A stretch of 64,000 bases of DNA. It comes from Xiphydria camelus. Taxonomy: Eukaryota > Arthropoda > Insecta > Hymenoptera > Xiphydriidae. Both the position numbers and the translations under genes were made by a program. The stretch covers positions 11,434,479-11,498,478 of the forward strand of contig OY783195.1 in the NCBI GenBank assembly GCA_963678675.1, read 5' to 3'. Below, one piece after another: positions 22,828 to 30,927 of this stretch (position 1 is its first letter; every line of letters starts with the position of its first letter). The notes beneath the pieces were generated by a model, which saw nothing but the letters and a program-made list of their open reading frames with translations, had not been told where the DNA came from and did not search any database.

Positions 22828-25800
22828 CTTCCTACAAGCGAATGTTAACCGTAGTGCGGACGCGCAGAACCTGTGCGTACAACATGCGTCGGAATGGGAT
22901 GTGGACATCGTGATTATTGCAGAGCTGCATAGAGCACCGGATGCCTCACCTTTCTGGTTCGTCGACCGTTCCGGGTTGGCGGCGATATATTGGCGCAGAA
23001 CACCCTCGTCAAGTTCAGTTCCGTGCGTGCACCGTTACAGTGGAAATGGATTTGTTATTGTCTCCTGGGACAGAATATACGTTGTGTCGTGTTATTTTTC
23101 GCCGAATGTAGCGCTACCACAGTACGAGGCGGCTCTGGTTGACTTACGCGAGGTAATACGTCTTTTCCTGGGGTGTTCTTTCATTGTTGCAGGTGACTTC
23201 AACGGTAGATCGCGCGCATGGGGCTGTAGGGCAAACACCGTGCGTGGCTCGCGCCTCGCCGATTTCTCGGCGGAGCTGGACCTGCGGCTGCTCAACATCG
23301 GTGCAGTTCCCACGTGTGTGCGAGCAACTGACGCGTCGGTAGTTGATCTTACATGGTCGACTCCGGGACTGCGTCATGCAGTTCTGGAATGGAGAGTACG
23401 AGCAGAATGTGAGTCATTGCCTGATCATCGTTATATCACGTTTCGAGTGTATGCGGGCCCTGCGACCGTTCGCGTTGCCCCGGGTGTTCGTGGGAATGAC
23501 CTCGGCCCCCGATTGGCTTCAGCGGCAATCTCTTTCGCGCCTCGCTCACTGCGATGTTTATGGTTATGCTGCGTTACGAGACGGAGGACGTTGGTATCGG
23601 TGAGCGGGTTGCTGCATTTTCAGAAGCGCTTAGGGAGGCATGCAATACTGCGGCGAAGCGTGTTCATGATGGTAACCACCTGCGCGAGGGCAAGAAGAAT
23701 ACGTACTGGTGGAACCCACGCCTCGCGAAGCTACGCGATGATTGTAAACGAATCCGTCGAATACTCGGTAGGCTTCGTAGAAGTCGCCGGCAGGAAAGAC
23801 GGCGTGCGATCGCCATCTTCGCTCGGGAAGTAGAACTCCGCGAGGCGTGGAAAATGTTGCGCAGGGAAATCCGTCGGGCTCGTGCAGCCTCGTGGCTGAA
23901 AATCGTGGATGCGTTAAATGGCGATCCGTGGGGGCGTGCCTACCGCATCGCCATGAAGAAACTCAAAGGCACCGGTCTTTGCGCGACTGAGACCACGCCG
24001 AACGAAGAGATTGTTCCGATTGTTGATGAACTTTTCTCGATGCCGGCTGTGGTGGACGTTGGTCGGTTGAGAACGCTGCGACGCCGACTCGGATTGCCGA
24101 CCCCGCCGCCCGTGCCGTTTGAAGGGGTTTCCCCCCTTCGCGTCAGTATGTCGGTACGAAAAAAGTGCGGAGGTAGTGCGGCGCCCGGTCCCGATGGAAT
24201 TCGCGGCACTTGGTTATATTGCGCGACGGATGAGTTCATTGAATCGCTTGCGAAACTCTTCACAGACTGCCTGACGCGCGGCGAATTCCCGCATGCATGG
24301 AAGATTGCTAACCTTGTACTGATCCCCAAGATGAACGATGAGAGGGTTGTTATCCCGGGTAAATTCCGTCCGATATGCCTGCTGAACGACATCAGTAAAG
24401 CCTTCGAGAGAGTAATGCGGTGCGAATTGTTGAGACACTGAATGTTCCGGGTCGAGCTGGCGGTGGCTTCTCGGATTCACAATTTGGCTTTCGGGAGAGA
24501 AGATCTACAGTAGATGCGATGTTGATCGTCAGGGAATTTGCGGAGAGTGTAAAGAACTGTGGGGAGGCGGCGGTCGCTGTTAGCCTAGATATTAAGAATG
24601 CGTTTAACAGCATCCCGTGGGTCTGTATCATTGAGCAGCTGGAAAATATGGAGATTCCTGCGTACCTTGTCGCTTTATTCGTGATTATCTGTCGGAGCGC
24701 AGTGTGCAGTTCCGCGGCTCCGACGGGGAAATTCACAATTGCGCGATCCGCGCCGGCGTCCCGCAGGGTTCGGTTGTCGGTCCCTTGCTATGGAACATCG
24801 CGTTCGATTATGTACTGCGCGGTACCCTCGTGATAGGTTGTCGCCTCGTGGCATATGCTGATGACACGCTCATTCTTGCGCGCGGCAATTGCTTTCCAGT
24901 GGCGATTTGCAATGCGGAAATGCAAGTCAATAGAACGATTGCGAGAATCCGCGATCTCGGGCTTACTGTCGCCGCTGCCAAAACATCGGCAATTGTGTTC
25001 GGTACTACGGCGAGAACCCGCAATGTCGGTTACATTCGGGTAGACGGGCATCGGGTCGAGGTCCGACAAACGCTACGCTGTCTCGGTGTCATGTTTAATA
25101 ATAAACTCACCTTTAGCGGGAATTTTGTTGCGATTAAGGAAAAGGCGGCGCGGGTCGTTCGCGCGCTCTCGGGACTGCTGCCGAATCTTCGGGGCCCGTG
25201 CGAGGCCAAGCGCAAGTTATATGCGCACATGCTGCACTCGGTGATGCTTTACGATTCGCCGGTGTGGCATGATCGTCTGGCTGCTAATAAGAGCAATCGT
25301 CAACGTTTTCTGAAGATACAGCGTTGCATAGCACTCCGTATTGTTAGCGCATATCGCTCTGTTGTGCTGCACGCGGCACTTGTTCTTGCCCGCTTGATAC
25401 CGGCGCATTTGCTGGCGAATATGTACGCGCGAATGTATTGGCGGATTAAAGAGTTGTGTGCGGACCCGGACACGCATCCGATAGAATATCGGTTAAACTG
25501 GCTGACGGCAAAAGCCGCGACGCTCGATGAGTGGAGAGTGGAGCTCGAGGATCGGCGCCTCTTCGGACACCGAGTTATCGACGCCATTCGCCCTCACCTG
25601 ACGAAATAGTACCCCCGGAAGCGCGGGGCACTGTCGTTTCGCCTCACGCAGCTGCTGACGGGTCACGGCTGCTTCGGGAGCTTTTTGTTCCGAATCGGAA
25701 GGGAGCCATCGCCGCGGTGTCATCACTGCGAGGCGGACCGCGATGACGCGCTGCACACACTCGAGCACTGCACTGCGTGGGATCGCGAGAGGCGCGACCT

Positions 25801-25966
25801 GCTGTTCCTCGTGGGGGACGTCTCTTGGAGGACGCTAATTCCGGCGATGCTCTCGAGCATCAGTGTTTGGTGCGCGGTGGCGAATTTTGCCACAAAGGTT
25901 ATGTCCCGTAAGGAGGAAGCGGAGAGAGAGCGTGAATACGCGGGACGGAACACACGTGCCATCTAG
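22820..25966 (+). pseudogene. LINE ORF2 (APE endonuclease, reverse transcriptase), left copy
   Basis: It starts at ATG 22,820, overlapping the ORF1 stop in ATGCCTAG. Endonuclease motifs: QANVNR, IIAELHR, VAGDFNGRS (about 23,190), VVDLTW, PDHRYITF. Reverse transcriptase motifs: GKFRPICLLND (24,360), SLDIKNAFNSIPW, AGVPQGSVVGPLL, YADDTLIL (24,856). The C-terminal finger CHHC...HTLEHC lies near 25,720. Breaks: a frame change near 23,500, a one-base loss with stop TGA at 24,439-24,441 (both shared with the right arm), a one-base deletion near 24,680 and TAG at 25,607-25,609 (left arm only). The enzyme would nick DNA and copy LINE RNA in place; this copy is dead. Confidence 0.88.
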
Positions 25967-26215
25967 TGGAGGCGTGGGGCTGAGAATTCGGTTCCAGGAG
26001 AAAGAGCGAGGCGAGTGCAGATTGGCGGCCGAGCGGTCGACGCCCGCTCATTCGTGCGCTTCGGGCAAGCCTCTGCATTGGCCCGTTTTGGAGGGAAAAT
26101 ACCTGATTGGTGCGCGGTGTTATCCTCAGCTCCTGCGCGATTCCGAACGCGTGCTCGCGGCAGGACATGTACGGACATTGTCTCGCGTGCCGTCAAGGTA
26201 TATAGAAGTATCAAC

Positions 26216-27103
26216 ATGAGCGGAAGATCGTCGCCATCGTCCCACTCAGCGTCGTCCCCGTCCTCGTCGCCATTGCGGGGACGAGACGGATCGTCGTACG
26301 GTGAGAGGAAGACCCTCGGAGACGGCCGCGAGCATAACGAAAAGCTCTTTGCGCCTTCAACGGCGGGGTCCTGCGGCGGGGCACCATTTGGCGTCGCAGG
26401 CGGGTGGCACGTGGCGGAGCGACGAAGTGGTGAAGCCGTCCTTCCGGGTCATCACCGTCGGCGCTATCGTAGATGCCGGGCCGGCAAGAAGGTTCAGGAA
26501 CAGCGGCGGCGTCAAGAGGCAGCGCGTGCGGTGTCGTCCCGGCAGCGGCGTTGCTCGCAGTCGCCGCCCTCGTCTCTGTCTCCGCGCTCGGAGGGCCAAC
26601 AACAGCAGCGGAAGGTGGCGGCGATAGGACTTCCGGAACCGCGTTCGCTGCCGAGCTTGACCCGGCGCCGGAATCCATCTGAGGAGCGTTCGCCCTCTGA
26701 ACAACGCCGTGATCCAGAGTGCGGTGCATCAGAAGTGATAGAGGAGGCTGCCATGGCCAGTGGCTCCGCCGGCCCCTGGACGGAAGATGCGCCGTCGGCA
26801 GCGGTGGAAGCAAAGCCTGCTCACGACACACAGGAGGGTGTCGACGAGGAGTTCGATGTGCCCCTCGTGTCGCCGGGCGAGATCCTAGAAAGGGCTCTCG
26901 CTGAGGGGGAGCGCGCGAGTCGCGAAGCGTCGGCTGCCCCGGTGCTACCTCATCATCTTATGGTCAAAATGTCGGGACTGATGAGGGAAGTACTGAAGCT
27001 GGCGCACGCCATGTTCCCTCCTCTCCGGGGGGAGACATGGCCGACGGTGGCTCCGACATCCTATGAGGCGGCTGCAGGGACTCGCGTTACTGTTTTTCGG
27101 TAG
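26216..27103 (+). CDS. Putative third ORF of the LINE, left copy (C-terminally truncated)
   Basis: It starts MSGRSSPSSHSASS about 250 bp after ORF2 and runs 295 codons. It is Ser/Arg-rich at the start, strongly basic in the middle (RRRYRRCRAGKKVQEQRRRQ) and better ordered near the end (LVSPGEILERALAEGER, LMVKMSGLMREVLKLAHAMF). The right arm encodes a matching C-terminal block and extends further (to 37,415), so the last residues here come from a deletion junction. I do not recognise the family. R1-clade elements usually have two ORFs, so a real third ORF would be unusual; the frame also shifts between the two arms, which weakens the case. Confidence 0.35.
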   Translation: MSGRSSPSSHSASSPSSSPLRGRDGSSYGERKTLGDGREHNEKLFAPSTAGSCGGAPFGVAGGWHVAERRSGEAVLPGHHRRRYRRCRAGKKVQEQRRRQEAARAVSSRQRRCSQSPPSSLSPRSEGQQQQRKVAAIGLPEPRSLPSLTRRRNPSEERSPSEQRRDPECGASEVIEEAAMASGSAGPWTEDAPSAAVEAKPAHDTQEGVDEEFDVPLVSPGEILERALAEGERASREASAAPVLPHHLMVKMSGLMREVLKLAHAMFPPLRGETWPTVAPTSYEAAAGTRVTVFR

Positions 27104-27981
27104 CTTTGATAGCACTGTGCTGGGATACGGCGCTAGCAAGTTGAAATTGTTCTGCCCGCCTCGGGCGTAGGAATGCGTGAATTCATGAGTTCGTGCGCTT
27201 GTGCGCTAGACGCGGGCGTGAGCAATACATGTGTACGCGCGCACGATGTCGCGCGTATACCGAATGGTGGTCGGCGATCATTAGTTCCTTTTTTCCCTTC
27301 ACCACCATTTTATCGTTGCATATCACGCACTCATTGTCCTTTTCTTTCCTATATTCATCCACATAGTTCTTTCTCATTGATACATTATCACCGTTATGAT
27401 TTACCTTGTTTCAAGTATTATTTGTCCGCCGTTATAGATTATGCATGACGTTTTCTCCTCTTCATACTTCACTCGCAATCACCGTTCATTCATTACCTCC
27501 ACCATCACCCATTCAACCCTTCCCTATTATCATCATCATATTCGGTGATGGCGAGCGTGTGTGAGTGCGGCGGCGGATGTGCTGCCTTCGCCCTGCGCTG
27601 CCATCATCGAAGACCAACACGTGGTGTCGTCGAAACCCTGCGGGCGCTCTCTCTTTGAGAGCTGCAACTGCGGTTGACCTCGGCGTGACGTTCACTGGTG
27701 TCACAGGCTATGGATCATTTGATTGGTGATGTGAGCGACACGCTCTCGCCCCGGGGACCTCGTTGAACGATGGCCCTTTTTCTTGAAGAGGCAGTGCCGG
27801 AGATCTCCAGCCCTTTGCGCAAGCGGAGGGAAGGGGCCGAGAAGACAAGAAGGGTTTAGTGGGTATTGGGACCCGCGACCTTGCACTATCTCGTCGCGGG
27901 CTCTCCCGAGTCCCACACACCTCCGAGTTCTAGCCAAACTCGGAGACGGTGCTTAAACGCATTTCCCCTTCTATAAAAAAA
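27104..27981 (+). other. LINE 3' untranslated region
   Basis: No coding signal. It is conserved in the right arm as 35,778-36,545 inverted, including the block AGCACCGTCTCCGAGTTTGG (inverse orientation here) next to the A-rich tail. ATCATCATCAT-like runs occur near 27,528. Confidence 0.7.
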
Positions 27982-28886
27982 GGACAGTTCTGGGCCACCC
28001 TGGTGACCCTAGACTTATCCCCACTCCCACCTGGGAACCCTAGCCTTACCCCCACTCCCGGAGCACCGCCATTGCTAGCCTAACCTTACCCCCACCCCCG
28101 GTTACCCCCACTCCCATCTGGGGACCCTAGCCTTAACCCCACTCCCAGAGCGCCGCCATTGCTAGCCTAACCTTACCCCACCCCCGGAGTGCAGCCATTG
28201 CTAGCCTAACCTTACCCCCACCCCACCCAACCGATCCACGAGAGCGATGACGTCACAGCTTCTCGATAGGCGCGCACGCGCACGCGCGCATGCGAGCCTC
28301 GCAGGTCCTTATAACCACCCCCCCCCACGTCACATTCCTGAGCGATGACGTTATACCACATTCCTGAGTGATGACGTCATAGCTAGGCGCGAACGCATTT
28401 GCCCCCACCCCACGACCGCCCCCGCGGTACAGACAATGCACGCAGCTTCTCAGCACAAGTAAGCATACTAACGAGTTGCATCTCGAGAGCCTGAGCTGGA
28501 CCTAGACGAAATTTCTTATCGCAATAGTCGAGCATCGAGTTGAGGCTCGCGCGACCACCGCGGCGCCATCGTTCGACCGAGCAGGTTCCGACAGGCCCTT
28601 GCTATGCGGTAAGCATGATGATGATGATGAAAACGTCACCGCGAGCTCCATACACCCAGGATACCTGACTGTACGCCAGCCCCTGGTGGGTGACAGCGAC
28701 CATGAGGATACACCCAAGATGTGTCTGTGGGGATACACTCAAGATGCAGCTCTGATGCTTCGTGGTCGAGATCAACACCCGATGCCCGCTGTGGAATAAC
28801 TGCGCCACGTCGCAGGCGTGCAGGATTCGACAGGCGCGTGCAGGTTCGGACCAGTCTTGCTACGCACCGCTGGCGAGCGAGCGCGG
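27982..28886. repeat. Remainder of the original terminal repeat, left
   Basis: It begins with the LINE target duplication GGACAGTTCTGGGCC. C-rich tandem repeats (about 28,010-28,230) built from GCTAGCCTAACCTTACCCCC and CCCTAGCCTTACCCCCACTC follow, then CpG-rich DNA with GATGACGTCA palindromes. Near 28,700 are two degenerate units related to the 25-bp array at 28,925. Partner: 34,798-35,777. Confidence 0.8.
28248..28379. promoter_or_regulatory. Two perfect TGACGTCA palindromes, left terminal repeat
   Basis: TGACGTCA occurs at 28,248-28,255 and 28,372-28,379, with a near match (GATGACGTTA) between. This is the full CRE site bound by CREB/ATF bZIP proteins. Matching sites occur in the right terminal repeat, in the core (30,110) and just upstream of the polymerase start (34,784). 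Confidence 0.6.
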
Positions 28887-28924
28887 CATATGGGTGACCT
28901 TGTTCGCTCATACCCCCGGCTGGG

Positions 28925-29174
28925 GTGTATCCTCAGAGATACATCTCGGGTGTATCCTCAGAGATACATCTGGGATGTATTCTCAGAAATACATCTGGGG
29001 TGTATCCTCAGAGATACGTCTGGGTTGTATCCTCAGAGATACATCTTGGGTGTATCCTCAGAGATACATCTGGGGTGTATCCTCAGAGATACATCTGGGG
29101 TGTATCCTCAGAGATACATCTGGGGTGTATTCTCAGAGATACATCTGGGGTGTATCCTCAGAGATACATCTGGG
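28925..29174. repeat. 25-bp palindromic tandem repeat, about 10 units
   Basis: The unit core is TGTATCCTCAGAGATACA followed by a short T/G-rich spacer. TGTATC and GATACA form a 6-bp stem with a 6-nt loop in every unit. Units differ at only one or two positions. Since 25 is not a multiple of 3, all three forward frames stay open, so the long frames here are not evidence of coding. It lies directly inside the left terminal repeat boundary, and two degraded units sit inside the terminal repeats. Confidence 0.9.
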
Positions 29175-29196
29175 ATAAAAGCGAATTCAAAAATTT

Positions 29197-29367
29197 ATGT
29201 GCGTTGATTCTGCTCCTCCTGCTACTCCAAAATATCCTCTCGATGCTGCCGCTATACAATCCCTACACCGGCAACTATACGCAGACTTCTGGCGGGGGAG
29301 GAAGGAGGAGGTTGATAAGCACGCTAAAGAGCAATCGTTGAGAGAAATTAGAGTTAAAACAGAATAA
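29197..29367 (+). CDS. Possible 56-residue protein
   Basis: ATG at 29,197, TAA at 29,365-29,367. The predicted peptide begins MCVDSAPPATPKYPLD and has a charged, helix-prone body (LHRQLYADFWRGRKEEVDKH). Its composition is protein-like and it starts just after the 25-bp array, facing the minus-strand gene at 29,569-29,943. There is no family match from memory. It could be the last exon or remnant of a longer gene. Confidence 0.25.
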   Translation: MCVDSAPPATPKYPLDAAAIQSLHRQLYADFWRGRKEEVDKHAKEQSLREIRVKTE

Positions 29368-29568
29368 TGAAGTACCGGGCTGCATCCTCCACAGCAAACG
29401 CCGCCGAGCCTTATCGACTAAACAATCTCGAGTGATGAGTTGCAATTTAACTTTTGAAATACATCGATGAGCAAGCGTTGAGAGAGAGAGAAATTATTTC
29501 TTTCGAAAGGTACAAATGAGCGAAGCACAATTTATTTTTTCATTCTTTATTCATTCATTCAGCATATT

Positions 29569-29943
29569 TTACTTCATGATAAACTCGAACAAATTGTACT
29601 TTCCGCCTAGATACTTCAAGTAGAGTTTGTTTTCACCACAGGCCTTCACCAGCTTGTTGAACTCCTCGTCATCATCGCCGTCCTTGAAAAGTTTGTTGAT
29701 TCGTGATGGGAGGAAGACTGTGAAGCTCTTCTGCAGTTCCGCCACGATCTTAAGCCTATATTTTGTGGTTACTTTCTTCAGACCAGTAATCAGGAACTCC
29801 TTCTCGATTTCCAGCTCAGCCAACTTTTTCGTCTCCAGATATCTAGCCGATCTGCCGAGCTCGTTCAGTTTTGAGAGGTCCATTTTTCTCAGCTGTTTCT
29901 CTAGCTGCGACTGATGTCGCCACTCCAAAGACACGGGGTTCAT
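29569..29943 (-). CDS. Small protein, 124 aa, possible single-stranded-DNA-binding (OB-fold-like) protein
   Basis: An intact frame from ATG (29,941-29,943) to stop at 29,569-29,571. The N-terminal third is charged and helical (QLEKQLRKMDLSKLNELG). The rest has alternating hydrophobic strands: FLITGLKKVTTKY, LKIVAELQKSFTVFLPSRI, then an acidic loop GDDDEE, and LYLKYLGGKYNLFEF. The TKY...VAEL...VFLPSR...LGGKYN pattern looks like a small beta-barrel, as in OB-fold DNA-binding proteins. Being beside a DNA polymerase on the same strand, a replication role is plausible. Both the fold and role are inferences. Confidence 0.55.
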   Translation of the reverse strand: MNPVSLEWRHQSQLEKQLRKMDLSKLNELGRSARYLETKKLAELEIEKEFLITGLKKVTTKYRLKIVAELQKSFTVFLPSRINKLFKDGDDDEEFNKLVKACGENKLYLKYLGGKYNLFEFIMK

Positions 29944-30109
29944 ATGGGTAATCGCAGCTCAGCAGTGGGGGAAATCGTGCGACTACCTAGCAGCCGCCAA
30001 CAACCAATCAGATTTCATGTTGAGCAAGATGGCACAAGCCATGCGCGTCAAGCCCGAGTGATTGCGCATAGGTATGCGCGCAGGTTCGGACTTGTCTTGC
30101 TGTGGCTGA

Positions 30110-30117
30110 TGACGTCA
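30110..30117. promoter_or_regulatory. TGACGTCA palindrome upstream of the small gene
   Basis: It lies 167 bp upstream of the minus-strand start at 29,943, in the context GATGACGTCATCGG, with GATGACGCCATCG nearby at 30,153. It matches the sites in the terminal repeats. Confidence 0.45.
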
Positions 30118-30174
30118 TCGGCTGCGCCTCCGCCGTACAGCTTCAGCCGAGCTGATGACGCCATCGTGACCCCT

Positions 30175-30345
30175 GTTCCCAGCTCGTGCAGGTCCCGACT
30201 TGTCTTGCTGTGCATTAAGCATGATGGCTCTTTTTTCGAGAACAGTTTACAACGGTGATGTTCCCAGCTCGTGCAGGTCCCGACTTGTGTTGATGCGCAT
30301 TAAGCATGATGGATCTTTTTCCGAGAACTGTTTACCACGGCGCTG
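30175..30345. repeat. 85-bp direct repeat, two units
   Basis: GTTCCCAGCTCGTGCAGGTC starts at 30,175 and again at 30,260. Each unit continues with GCATTAAGCATGATGG and CGAGAAC. A third, degraded start lies near 30,344. It lies between the two core genes. Confidence 0.8.
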
Positions 30346-30419
30346 TTCCTGGAATCGCAACGGCGGCTTTTACCGTCGGGGGATCACTGTTTAAATAATG
30401 AGCCAACATTTCATTCATC

Positions 30420-30580
30420 ATCCTTTTATTTGTATAAAAAAATTATTCGTCTTGACAATAAACGCAATCCTTGACCATGGAGCGCGGGGAGTCTCCACCT
30501 TTATTTGTGCAAAAGAAATTATCTATTTTGACAATAAACGCAAGCCTTGATCACGAGGCGCGGGGCGTCTTCACCTCTCG
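30420..30580. repeat. Direct repeat of ~76 bp with AATAAA motifs, two units
   Basis: Both units hold TTTATTTGT, then TTGACAATAAACGCAA, a CCTTGA block, and GCGCGGGG. The AATAAA words on the plus strand could serve as polyadenylation signals, although no plus-strand gene ends here. The flanking 30,590-30,927 has no gene. Confidence 0.65.
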
Positions 30581-30927
30581 GCACAACCCATCTACCACGC
30601 CGCTGACTGATTGGTATTCCACTGTGTCGAACTATCGACGATTCACACATACCCACGCACCTATATTTAAACTTTGTTCGTCGAATCGTATTTCGATCAT
30701 GACTGGTGTGAGAGCTATAAGTTATGTGTTTATATAAATTTGTCCTTCAGTTGCACCCCGAACAAGATCGTGCGCGGATCTATCGATGAATCGCACTTCA
30801 TCCACACATACACGCACACCTATATTTACATTCTTAATCCTATTCCTCTAGACCTATATTTACATTATTGTAAGCCTATTCCACACACGCACGCCAGTAT
30901 TACAAAAAATCATACGTATAAACTCAT

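Larger units (their letters stand above)
19881..27981 (+). mobile_element. R1-clade LINE, left-arm copy (8.1 kb)
   Basis: It is bounded by a 15-bp duplication GGACAGTTCTGGGCC (19,866-19,880 and 27,982-27,996) and ends in a short A-rich tail, CTATAAAAAAA. Gag-like ORF1 has zinc knuckles; ORF2 has an APE-type endonuclease, reverse transcriptase and a CCHC finger, the R1-clade layout. A third ORF follows. Compared with the right-arm copy it lacks about 1.17 kb of the ORF3/3' region (joined near 27,085) but keeps the ORF1 segment missing there. Pooling both copies, the ancestor was about 9.2 kb. Confidence 0.85.
19853..28886. repeat. Left inverted arm of the composite element
   Basis: It consists of a 28-bp terminal piece (19,853-19,880), a LINE (19,881-27,981), and the rest of the original terminal repeat (27,982-28,886). 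It matches 34,798-43,528 inverted with only a few percent mismatch outside large indels. The inner boundary is where CGCTGGCGAGCGAGCG diverges from its partner. Confidence 0.85.

Noticed and set aside
28925..29174. CRISPR-like repeat array
   Set aside because: The 25-bp units are contiguous with no unique spacers, and the context is a eukaryotic transposon.
28762..29341. Three overlapping plus-strand frames of 129-138 codons
   Set aside because: They are open only because the 25-bp repeat lacks stops in any frame; the peptides are the same repeat read in three phases.
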